This document shows positions 33,930 through 41,634 of a DNA stretch of 64,000 bases, one piece after another. Source of the stretch: an uncultured Saprospirales bacterium (lineage in GTDB: Bacteria; Bacteroidota; Bacteroidia; Chitinophagales; JADIYW01). The stretch spans positions 24,082 through 88,081 of the forward strand of contig CALLKF010000138.1 in assembly GCA_938008535.1 (NCBI GenBank), written 5' to 3'. The translations under genes were made by a program, and so were the position numbers. The notes beneath the pieces are model-generated. The model was not told the DNA's origin, ran no database searches, and saw only the letters and a program-made list of their open reading frames with translations. How positions within the stretch are numbered: position 1 is the stretch's first letter; each line of letters opens with the position of its first letter.

Positions 33930-33957
33930 AAGTCGTGAGTAATGAGTTGTGAGTTGT
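33930..33957. repeat. Four tandem heptamers (RAGTYGT family)
   Basis: AAGTCGT, GAGTAAT, GAGTTGT, GAGTTGT run without gaps in the 39-bp gap between the RDD protein stop and the asparaginase-like gene start. The same heptamer recurs in coding DNA at 35397-35424. Confidence 0.85.
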
Positions 33958-34593
33958 TTAATCTTCGATAACTAAAGTGTTTGGAAGTGAATCGTGCCAG
34001 AAAACACTTTCATTTATTAGATAAGAAAAATACTCAGCAATAGAATATTGTTTAGCATCGCTGCGGAAAATTCCGTTGATAATAAAACTTAAATATTCAA
34101 AAGGCAAAAAACGACTGAACACTCTACCAATGCATTGCAGCAACGAAACTTTATTTCCATCATTAGAAATTACTTTTGTTCTGGTGATAAATTTACCAAT
34201 TGTTTTGCCGAAAAAATATTCCAGGATTGGATAATACAAAACGAAAATAGTTGCAAAAATAGATAGTGCATTATTGTTATTATTATTAGTTGCCTTTACG
34301 AGTAACGCATTTTTTAAATCATCTATATTTCCAAAGAGTGAAAAGATAGCCATTATAATCATTGTGTCAATTAATGTATTGAACATTCTTTTGATGATGT
34401 GCGCGCGTTTAAATGCAACTTTTTCAACAACATCTAAAACGCTGGAATCGTTAATGATTTCGAACTGTTTCGGCACTTTGTAACCAGTGTCAAACTCAGC
34501 AATACTTTTGCAATTCATACAGCGAACTTGTGTTTGAGAAAATTGTTCGTATGACGTGCTTCCGCAATTTTGACATGTAAATATTGAACTCAT
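33958..34593 (-). CDS. RDD family membrane protein with N-terminal zinc ribbon
   Basis: 211 residues. A zinc ribbon 'CQNCG' ... 'CMNC' occupies 6-27, then the RDD domain (about 67-190) with 'HIIKRMFNTLIDTMIIM' carrying the conserved Arg and Asp, and 'YYPILEYFFGKTIGKFIT'. Three membrane helices are predicted. RDD proteins are of unclear role, possibly ion or small-molecule transport. The gene starts 16 bp downstream of the acyl-CoA reductase gene, so the two are probably one transcript. Confidence 0.85.
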   Translation of the reverse strand: MSSIFTCQNCGSTSYEQFSQTQVRCMNCKSIAEFDTGYKVPKQFEIINDSSVLDVVEKVAFKRAHIIKRMFNTLIDTMIIMAIFSLFGNIDDLKNALLVKATNNNNNNALSIFATIFVLYYPILEYFFGKTIGKFITRTKVISNDGNKVSLLQCIGRVFSRFLPFEYLSFIINGIFRSDAKQYSIAEYFSYLINESVFWHDSLPNTLVIED

Positions 34594-34609
34594 GTTTGTT
34601 TGTTGTTTT

Positions 34610-35623
34610 TCAAATTTCTAAAATAAATTTTATAGTATCTACGTTATCAGCATAGTCATTTAAGGTTGGTTGCTGCGATTTTCCAAATGGAATGATATTG
34701 TCAATCGCTACATTTCCAACAATGCATTGTATGTTTTCTTTTTCTTCTGTAATGATTTTTTGTACATCATCTATAGTATCATAATATTCAAAATGCAAAC
34801 ACGAAATAGGTGAGTGCATGCTTTTATTTTCTGTGATGTTTACAAAGTCAATATCGATCAACGGAATTTGATTCATTAAATAAACTGTGCGCTGATAATC
34901 TAAATTATTCATGTATTGATTGTGCTGATTGACACCGATATGATTTGCAAAACCATCTTTTAGTTTTAGAATATCATAATTTTTTGGAATAAAGATCTTG
35001 GAAACATTTCTGCAACCTAAACCATAAAAATCAAAAATATCGTGACCTAAATCATCGAAATCTTCCTGCGTTTCATTACCATCTAAAACAGCAATTGAAT
35101 TTCTGTTTCGTCGAATGATGTGTTTGTATTTTTTGAAATAATATTCAAAATGTTTCGCAGTATTGTTGCTGCCAGTTGCGATGATGGCATCGAAATCACC
35201 TAATCGTTCTTTAATCTCAATTTTATCTTTGAAATCAGAATTGAATTCAATCAGCTTATCAAATAAGAACGGATACAAGAACTTGTCTTTTTCAGAAAGT
35301 TTTATCTGTAATTTATTGTCGGTAATCAACACACATAAAATATCGTGAAACGCAACCAATGGAATATTTCCTGCAGCAACTAATGCTATTGTTTTAGAGT
35401 CGTGAGTCGTGAGTTGTGAGTCGTAAGTAGAAAGCCAGTTTTCTAATTTTTCTTTTTGAAGAAATTCTCTTGCAATATTTTGTAAAGCAAGATTTGTATT
35501 TTCGATAGTAAACCATGTATTGTACACAAATGCTTTATGCACGACTTCTTGCAAGGAAACAGTATTTTCGATGATAAAATCACCGAGTTGCGCAAATGCG
35601 TTGATATTGTTTTCGATGTTCAT
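34610..35623 (-). CDS. Acyl-CoA reductase (LuxC-like)
   Basis: 337 residues. 'ALVAAGNIPLVAFHDILCVL', 'IKLSEKDKFLYPFL', 'DAIIATGSNN' and 'FYGLGCRNVSKIFIP' (catalytic Cys in the last) match LuxC-type acyl-CoA reductases, which reduce acyl-CoA to aldehyde with NADPH. Residues about 64-76 ('STYDSQLTTHDSK') are a hydrophilic insert translated from a four-copy heptamer repeat. It is divergent from a ferredoxin gene 82 bp away, which might supply electrons to a related step (inference). Confidence 0.85.
   Translation of the reverse strand: MNIENNINAFAQLGDFIIENTVSLQEVVHKAFVYNTWFTIENTNLALQNIAREFLQKEKLENWLSTYDSQLTTHDSKTIALVAAGNIPLVAFHDILCVLITDNKLQIKLSEKDKFLYPFLFDKLIEFNSDFKDKIEIKERLGDFDAIIATGSNNTAKHFEYYFKKYKHIIRRNRNSIAVLDGNETQEDFDDLGHDIFDFYGLGCRNVSKIFIPKNYDILKLKDGFANHIGVNQHNQYMNNLDYQRTVYLMNQIPLIDIDFVNITENKSMHSPISCLHFEYYDTIDDVQKIITEEKENIQCIVGNVAIDNIIPFGKSQQPTLNDYADNVDTIKFILEI
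35397..35424. repeat. Four tandem heptamers (GAGTYGT) inside the acyl-CoA reductase gene
   Basis: GAGTCGT, GAGTCGT, GAGTTGT, GAGTCGT run without gaps within coding sequence. 28 bp is not a multiple of three, so copy-number change by one would shift the frame. Same family as the intergenic repeat at 33930-33957. Confidence 0.9.
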
Positions 35624-35671
35624 TAACTTAAAATTATTGTTTTTTGTGGTGTCAAAGTTCAGTTCTATTTC

Positions 35672-35679
35672 TATATTTG
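35672..35679 (+). promoter_or_regulatory. -7 promoter element (TATATTTG) for the ferredoxin gene
   Basis: Exact TAnnTTTG match 26 bp before the ATG at 35706. The only nearby TTTG (35643-35646) is 25 nt away, longer than the usual 19-20. Confidence 0.45.
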
Positions 35680-35705
35680 TGTTATAATTTACAAAAGTAC
35701 AACAA

Positions 35706-36053
35706 ATGGCAATCAGAATAACCGATGAATGTATAAATTGTGGCGCATGTGAGCCAGAATGTCCAAATAATGCAATTTACGAAGGTGGAATTGAGTGGGC
35801 AATGAGTGATGGAACCACTTTAACAGGTGAATATACTCTAAAACAAGGTGAAGTGGTAAATGCAATGGCTAAAAACAAACCAGTCTCAAACGATGTTTAT
35901 TTTATTGTAACCGATAAATGTACGGAATGCAAAGGTTTTCACGAAGAACCGCAATGCGCAGCCGTTTGTCCAGTAGATTGCTGTATTTTAGATGACGATA
36001 ATGTAGAAACAGAAGAAGAATTATTAGCAAGAAAAGCAAGATTGCATTTATAG
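35706..36053 (+). CDS. 4Fe-4S dicluster ferredoxin
   Basis: 115 residues. First cluster motif 'CINCGACEPECP' near 10-21; second 'CTECKGFHEEPQCAAVCP' near 78-95, with a longer spacing between Cys residues as in the YfhL-like/Alvin-type ferredoxins. It carries electrons between redox enzymes in the cytoplasm. Its 3' end overlaps the convergent mqo gene by 6 bp. Confidence 0.93.
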   Translation: MAIRITDECINCGACEPECPNNAIYEGGIEWAMSDGTTLTGEYTLKQGEVVNAMAKNKPVSNDVYFIVTDKCTECKGFHEEPQCAAVCPVDCCILDDDNVETEEELLARKARLHL

Positions 36054-37532
36054 TTCTAAAATTCGTTTACTTCTTTCGCGGATTGCTCTGCATAAATCAG
36101 CATCATCTTTTAAGGATTGACCATAGAATGGAATCATTTCTTTTAATTTGTTTTGCCAGTTTTCTGAATTCATTTGTTCTGCAAAACATTTTTTTAAAAC
36201 ATCGAGCATAATATTTACAGAAGTAGATGCGCCAGGCGATGCGCCTAATAAACATGATAAGGAACCATCAGCAGCACAAATCACTTCAGTACCAAATTCT
36301 AAGACACCACCATCTTCTTTGTCTTTTTTTATTACTTGCACACGTTGTCCAGCAATGGCTAATTGCCAGTCTTCATCTTTTGCATTTGGCATATATTCAC
36401 GCAGCATATTTACTTTGTCTTCTTGCGATAAAGTTACTTGTTCAATTAAATATTTGGTTAATGGAATATTATGCAAGCCAGCCGCAACCATTGGAAAAAA
36501 ATTATCTAATTCTATAGATGAGGGTAAATCAAAATAAGAGCCGTGCTTTAAAAATTTGGTAGAAAATCCTGCAAACGGACCAAATAGAAGTGCCTGTTTA
36601 CCATCAATAATTCGTGTGTCTAAATGTGGCACTGACATTGGTGGCGAACCAATCGATGCTTTGCCATATACTTTTGCATGATGTTGTGCAATGACTTCTT
36701 CGTTGTTGCAAACCAGCCATTGTCCGCTGATTGGAAAACCACCATAACCTTTTCCTTCTTCAATATCTGATTTGTCTAATAAAGGCAACGCGCCACCACC
36801 AGCACCTAAGAAAATAAAATTTGATTTGATGTGAAATTTTTCATTAGCAGTTATATTTTTTACCTTTATTTTCCAGGTTCCATCTTCTTCTTTTTCTATA
36901 TCGCGCACTTCATGGTTTAAGAATAAATGCACACCGTCTAATTTTTCTAAATGCTGAAAAAGCACACGTGTCAACGCACCGAAATCAATGTCAGTGCCAG
37001 CATTCATGCGTGTTGCAGCTACTTTTTGATTTGCATCGCGACCATTCATAATTAATGGAAACCATGTTTTTAATTCAGAAAAATTATCGGAAAATAACAT
37101 GTCTTCAAACAGCGCAAATTTAGTCATTGCTTCGTGGCGTTTCTTTAAGTATGCAACATTGTCATCGTTCCAGACAAAACTATGATGTGGAATCGTATTG
37201 ATGAATTGCTGTGGATCATAGAAATACTTTTGTTCTACTAAATATGACCAGAATGCCTTTGATAACTCAAACGATTGTGCAATTTTTAATGCTTTAGAAA
37301 CATCGATAGAACCATCTTCGTTTTCTGGTGTGTAATTCAGTTCGCAAAACGCAGAGTGACCTGTACCTGCGTTGTTCCATGCGTTAGAGCTTTCGCCAGC
37401 AACTATATCTAATTTTTCATAAATGCTAATCGTTATGGATGGTTCCAGTTCTTTTAAAAGCACACCAAGCGTTGCACTCATGATGCCTGCGCCTACTAAA
37501 ACGACATCGGTTTGTAGTGTGTTGTTTTCCAT
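36048..37532 (-). CDS. mqo: Malate:quinone oxidoreductase
   Basis: 494 residues. 'DVVLVGAGIMSATLGVLLKE' is the FAD-binding motif, and 'ESSNAWNNAGTGHSAFCELN', 'LGAGGGALPLL' and 'FGPFAGFSTKFLK' are MQO signature blocks. It oxidises malate to oxaloacetate and passes electrons to quinone at the inner membrane. It follows the DUF3817 gene with a one-base stop/start overlap, so the two are translationally coupled. Confidence 0.96.
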   Translation of the reverse strand: MENNTLQTDVVLVGAGIMSATLGVLLKELEPSITISIYEKLDIVAGESSNAWNNAGTGHSAFCELNYTPENEDGSIDVSKALKIAQSFELSKAFWSYLVEQKYFYDPQQFINTIPHHSFVWNDDNVAYLKKRHEAMTKFALFEDMLFSDNFSELKTWFPLIMNGRDANQKVAATRMNAGTDIDFGALTRVLFQHLEKLDGVHLFLNHEVRDIEKEEDGTWKIKVKNITANEKFHIKSNFIFLGAGGGALPLLDKSDIEEGKGYGGFPISGQWLVCNNEEVIAQHHAKVYGKASIGSPPMSVPHLDTRIIDGKQALLFGPFAGFSTKFLKHGSYFDLPSSIELDNFFPMVAAGLHNIPLTKYLIEQVTLSQEDKVNMLREYMPNAKDEDWQLAIAGQRVQVIKKDKEDGGVLEFGTEVICAADGSLSCLLGASPGASTSVNIMLDVLKKCFAEQMNSENWQNKLKEMIPFYGQSLKDDADLCRAIRERSKRILEL

Positions 37533-37831
37533 TATTTTTTTAATGTTTTATGAAGAAAAAATGTTCCAAATGGAATCAATGAAAGTATAAATGCTTGTAT
37601 ACAATTCTTTAATTCAAATTCTTTTTTTATTAAAAGTATTAAAATTGTAATCATAAAACTTACAAACAAAAAACCATGAATAGAACCTGCAATTCGAACA
37701 TATTCAGGATGATGGAAAATGTATTTTAATGGCATGGCAATAAATAAAAGTAATAAATAACTATAACCTTCAGCTTTTCCAACGAATAAAAAATTTCTTA
37801 TGTTCTTAGATATATTTGAATTTTTTTCCAT
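37532..37831 (-). CDS. DUF3817 membrane protein
   Basis: 99 residues, three membrane helices. 'RNFLFVGKAEGYSYLLLLFI' and 'MPLKYIFHHPEYVRIAGSIHG' are the DUF3817 pattern, with 'GSIHGFLFV' the conserved His block. Function unknown. Its stop overlaps the mqo start by one base. Confidence 0.85.
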   Translation of the reverse strand: MEKNSNISKNIRNFLFVGKAEGYSYLLLLFIAMPLKYIFHHPEYVRIAGSIHGFLFVSFMITILILLIKKEFELKNCIQAFILSLIPFGTFFLHKTLKK

Positions 37832-37967
37832 CGATTGAAAGTTTTGTTTTGAACACGAAAGTACTATTTAATTATGATGAGAAAATTTAAAAATTGATAA
37901 ATTTCACAAATTATTTAGTTGATTTAAATCAAATCAATTTTGTATTTTTACATATTAATAGAACCTT

Positions 37968-38579
37968 TTGAACGCAACCAATAATTCAGTGATAGAAAAG
38001 AGATTTATGCTGCAAAATATGGCTTCTAAAAGTTGTATTAAACTCATTGAACTTTTCTTTACACACAAAGATGGCGTGCATGTAAAAACTGTTTTTTTAG
38101 GTGAAGCTAATTTAGTTTTTGATTCCAATAAAATTACCGAAAAAGAAATTGCGTTATGTTTCCAGCAGCTTGGTTTTAATGTAATCAATGATCCTGAAGT
38201 GGAAATTGTAGAGAAGATAAAAGTAGCTGCGATTGAGTTAATTTATTATGCAAATAATACAAACTCGCTTATCAGAAATTCGGATTATATCAGCGAACGT
38301 GTGCAGTTGCCATATGAAAGAATTAGTAAAGTTTTTTCTAAAATTACCAATACTACTTTAGAGAAATATATCATTCTATTAAAAATTGAAAAAGCTAAAG
38401 AGTTGCTTTTGAAAAATGATTTTACATTAAGTGAAATTTCTTACATGCTTGGATATAGCAGTGTTCATTACCTAAGTAATCAATTTAAAAAGGTTACAGG
38501 GTTTTCTGTTTCGCAATACAAAGGCTTAGAAGATCCTCATCGTATTCCTTTAGAAAATTTGTTAGATAACATTTTTTAA
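37968..38579 (+). CDS. AraC-type regulator with degenerate HMA-like N-terminus
   Basis: 203 residues if begun at the TTG at 37968; a GTG at 37989 or ATG at 38007 are alternatives and I cannot settle it. The C-terminal AraC domain (about 105-195) has two helix-turn-helices ('YISERVQLPYERISKVF' and 'FTLSEISYMLGYSSVHYLS') and 'NQFKKVTGFSVSQYK'. The N-terminal half resembles the heavy-metal-associated-type domain found in related Bacteroidota regulators, which I recall as having CxxC at this point; here it is S20-x-x-C23. It lies 90 bp upstream of the PqqD/ATP-grasp gene run and may control it. Confidence 0.82.
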   Translation: MNATNNSVIEKRFMLQNMASKSCIKLIELFFTHKDGVHVKTVFLGEANLVFDSNKITEKEIALCFQQLGFNVINDPEVEIVEKIKVAAIELIYYANNTNSLIRNSDYISERVQLPYERISKVFSKITNTTLEKYIILLKIEKAKELLLKNDFTLSEISYMLGYSSVHYLSNQFKKVTGFSVSQYKGLEDPHRIPLENLLDNIF

Positions 38580-38669
38580 GGTATTGGCAGAATTTTATAC
38601 AATCTATTCTGAATTGTGTAAACTACCTCAAAATAGATTTCATTAATATTGTATTATAAAAATAAAGCA

Positions 38670-38909
38670 ATGAAAATCAAAAACAACATAGCACTTAGTG
38701 ATTCAGGATTTTTGTTTAATCCGTCAACTGGCGATTCGTATTCTGTAAATCCAATTGGTCAAGAAATAATTCGCCTTTTTCAAGAACATAAAACAATGGA
38801 CGATGTAGTGAAGCTAATTACCAAAGAATATAGAATTGATAAAGATACAGTTGAAAAGGATTTGTACGATTTTCAAAATATGCTTCAATCTTATAAATTA
38901 AGTGAATAG
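38670..38909 (+). CDS. PqqD family protein
   Basis: Start set at ATG 38670 (an in-frame TTG lies 7 codons upstream). 79 residues. 'GFLFNPSTGDSYSVNPIGQE', 'IIRLFQEHKTMDDVVKLITK' and 'YRIDKDTVEKDLYDFQNML' match the PqqD/RRE winged-helix fold that presents precursor peptides to modifying enzymes. No precursor peptide gene is visible beside it. It opens a six-gene plus-strand run and lies 39 bp before the ATP-grasp gene. Confidence 0.85.
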   Translation: MKIKNNIALSDSGFLFNPSTGDSYSVNPIGQEIIRLFQEHKTMDDVVKLITKEYRIDKDTVEKDLYDFQNMLQSYKLSE

Positions 38910-38948
38910 TAATAGATAATTATTTATTCAAAATTAAAATGAATCAAC

Positions 38949-40130
38949 ATGCAATATCCATTGGAAATAGAAGCTGAATTATATTCTTCTCAATTAGTTA
39001 GAGAGAAGAAGGTAATAAAAGCATCCAAAATAAAATCAATAAAAAAAGTACCGTTACCGAAAACAGTTACTAAGATGACTGAGTCGAAACCTAAATATAC
39101 AATTGCTGTAACTGGCTTAAATGCAATAGATAGTCCAGGTCCAGGAATTTCGGTTATTCGTGCATTGCGTGATGCAACATCGTTTGATGTGAAAATTATT
39201 GGTCTTTCATACGAATCTTTAGAACCAGGAATTTATATGCATGATTTGATTGATAAAACGTATCAAGTGCCATATCCAGGTGCTGGACAAGAAGTGTTGT
39301 TTGATCGCTTTGCATACATAAATTCAATTGAAAATATTGATTTCCTATTTCCAAATTTTGATGCTGAATTATTCAATTTCATTTCTTTAAAAGAAAAAAT
39401 GGAAACAGAATTAGGTATTAAAATGGTGTTGCCAACACAAGAACAATTTGAAGCAAGACACAAGGTAAACCTTTTTGAATTTGGTAAAAAGCATAAAATT
39501 AAAGTGCCGTTTGCAAAGATGGTTTATTCTTTAAGTGAAATTCCTTCTATCACAAAAGAGTTTGGTTTTCCATTAGTAGTGAAAGGGAAATTTTATGATG
39601 CAAAAATTGCATACAGCAACGATCAAGCGATGCAGCACTTCAATAAAATAAGTACAGAATGGGGTTTGCCTGTGTTGATTCAACAATTTGTGCATGGCTC
39701 AGAAGTCAATGTTTGCGGCGTCGGCAATGGAAAAGGTGTAACATTAGGTGCAGTACCAATGCGTAAATTATACATTACTGATAAAGGAAAAGCTTGGGCT
39801 GGCGTTACGTTGGACGATAATAATTTATTGAGTACTACGCATAGTTTTGTGAAAAATACGAAGTGGTGTGGCGCATTTGAATTAGAGTTTATAAAAACTG
39901 CAGATGATGAGTATTTCTTAATTGAAATAAATCCACGTTTTCCAGCTTGGTGCTATTTAACGGTTGGTGCTGGACAAAATCAAATTGAGTCTGTAGTTAA
40001 TTTAGCGATGCAAAAAAAAGTGGAACCGTATAAAAATTATGATGTTGGAAAAATGTTTATCAGATACTCTTATGATATGATTGTAAATATGCCTGAGTTT
40101 GAACAAATTTCAACAATTGGCGAATTATAG
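38949..40130 (+). CDS. ATP-grasp ligase
   Basis: 393 residues. N-terminal Rossmann-like part starts with 'IAVTGLNAIDSPGPGISVI' near 53-71, preceded by a 50-residue basic leader. The ATP-grasp core has 'FPLVVKGKFYDAKIA' (ATP-binding Lys) and the metal site 'CGAFELEFIKTADDEYFLIEINPRFPAW' (Glu, Glu, Asn). It resembles carbamoyl-phosphate-synthase-like/PylC-like ligases that form amide bonds. Substrate unknown. It lies between the PqqD and PLP-enzyme genes, suggesting a ligation step in one pathway. Confidence 0.88.
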   Translation: MQYPLEIEAELYSSQLVREKKVIKASKIKSIKKVPLPKTVTKMTESKPKYTIAVTGLNAIDSPGPGISVIRALRDATSFDVKIIGLSYESLEPGIYMHDLIDKTYQVPYPGAGQEVLFDRFAYINSIENIDFLFPNFDAELFNFISLKEKMETELGIKMVLPTQEQFEARHKVNLFEFGKKHKIKVPFAKMVYSLSEIPSITKEFGFPLVVKGKFYDAKIAYSNDQAMQHFNKISTEWGLPVLIQQFVHGSEVNVCGVGNGKGVTLGAVPMRKLYITDKGKAWAGVTLDDNNLLSTTHSFVKNTKWCGAFELEFIKTADDEYFLIEINPRFPAWCYLTVGAGQNQIESVVNLAMQKKVEPYKNYDVGKMFIRYSYDMIVNMPEFEQISTIGEL

Positions 40131-40232
40131 AAAGATGGTTTATAGCGTTCGTAATAATTGTTTTAAACGTTATTACAAAAATTACAAACCAATCTAAAAT
40201 CTCATTAAAATAAAAACACAATAAAGCACGAT

Positions 40233-41591
40233 ATGGAAAAGAAACAGTATGAAAGACCGATTATAAAATCGCTAAATGCAGGTTTAATGAATAAGTTCGG
40301 AACACGCACCGAATATGCACCAATGACACACATCGATAATGTTGCAGTGAAGGATTTGATTCGCGAATTTGGTTCACCTTTATTTGTGTTGTCAGAAAGA
40401 AAAATCAGAGACAATTTTAAAACGGCAAAGCGCATTTTTGAAACACGTTATCCAAAAGTACAATTCGCATGGTCTTATAAAACGAATTACATCAATGCAA
40501 TTTGTAACATATTCCATCAAGAAGGTTCTTGGGCCGAAGTAGTGTCGCGTTTTGAGTATGAAAAAGCTTTAAAAAATGGTGTGCCTGGTAAAAAGATATT
40601 GTTCAACGGACCTGATAAAACGGATGATGACTTGCGCACTGCTATCAAAAATGATTCACCAATTCATATCGATCATTTAGATGAATTGTATCGTTTGATA
40701 GAGTTAGCTACAGAATTAAAAACGAAGCCTCGCGTTGCCATTCGTGTAAACATGGATACAGGTGTGTATCCAATGTGGGATCGATTTGGTTTTAATTATG
40801 AGAACGGTCAAGCTTGGGACGCCATCAATAAAATCATGGCAACTGATAAATTAAATTTAATAGGATTGCATTGTCATATTGGTACATACATGCTAGTACC
40901 AAGTGCGTATGGTGTGGCTGCGAATAAAATGGCAGACCTTGCACTTGGTGTGAAAAAACGTTATAACAAAGTAATCAGCTATATAGATATGGGTGGCGGC
41001 TTTGCTTCTAAAAATACATTGAAAGGTTCGATGCAATTAGGTGTAGATTATGTTCCTGAAATCAATCAGTATGCAGAAGCAATTTGTTCTACCTTATTAA
41101 ATGCTGGTTTTGATAAAGATGAATTGCCTTATTTATATTTAGAAACAGGACGCGCATTAATTGATGATGCTGGATTTTTATTAGGGTCTGTGATTTCTAA
41201 CAAACGCTTGTCTGATGGAAGACGCGCAACGATTATGGACTTTGGTGTGAATATTTTATTTACTGCTTTTTGGTACGATCATAAAGTTTCGCCAGCGCAA
41301 GAATTTGGAATGCACACAGAAGATTCAGTAATTTATGGACCTTTGTGTATGAATATTGATGTAGTACGCGAAAATATTTCATTACCACCATTAAAGGCAG
41401 GCGACCAAGTGGTAGTGCATTATGTTGGTGCATATAATATCACACAATCGATGCAGTTTATTGCATTGCGACCTGCTGTTGTATTGATTGATTTATCAGG
41501 AAAACCACATGTTATCAAACAAAAAGAAAGTTTGAAAGATGTAGAAAATAATGAAGTGATGCCTGATTATTTAAAAAAAATTAAGCTGTAA
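40233..41591 (+). CDS. Diaminopimelate/ornithine decarboxylase-like PLP enzyme (fold type III)
   Basis: 452 residues with an alanine-racemase-like TIM barrel and C-terminal beta domain. The PLP Lys is in 'FAWSYKTNYINAI' (about 82). 'GLHCHIGTY', 'YIDMGGGFASK', 'LYLETGRAL', 'YGPLCMNIDVV' (catalytic Cys) and 'HYVGAYNITQSMQF' are all present, so decarboxylase chemistry is likely. It differs from lysA at several substrate loops ('TGVYPMWDRFGF'), so I do not call it lysA. Position between ATP-grasp and UT-M23 genes suggests a dedicated pathway. Confidence 0.85.
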   Translation: MEKKQYERPIIKSLNAGLMNKFGTRTEYAPMTHIDNVAVKDLIREFGSPLFVLSERKIRDNFKTAKRIFETRYPKVQFAWSYKTNYINAICNIFHQEGSWAEVVSRFEYEKALKNGVPGKKILFNGPDKTDDDLRTAIKNDSPIHIDHLDELYRLIELATELKTKPRVAIRVNMDTGVYPMWDRFGFNYENGQAWDAINKIMATDKLNLIGLHCHIGTYMLVPSAYGVAANKMADLALGVKKRYNKVISYIDMGGGFASKNTLKGSMQLGVDYVPEINQYAEAICSTLLNAGFDKDELPYLYLETGRALIDDAGFLLGSVISNKRLSDGRRATIMDFGVNILFTAFWYDHKVSPAQEFGMHTEDSVIYGPLCMNIDVVRENISLPPLKAGDQVVVHYVGAYNITQSMQFIALRPAVVLIDLSGKPHVIKQKESLKDVENNEVMPDYLKKIKL

Positions 41592-41634
41592 AAAAGTAAT
41601 TTTTTAGATTTCTAATAATCAATAAATATTAAGT

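Noticed and set aside
40233..41591. Naming the PLP enzyme lysA
   Set aside because: Catalytic residues fit, but substrate loops and gene context differ from a lysine-pathway enzyme, so only the fold-level call is supported.
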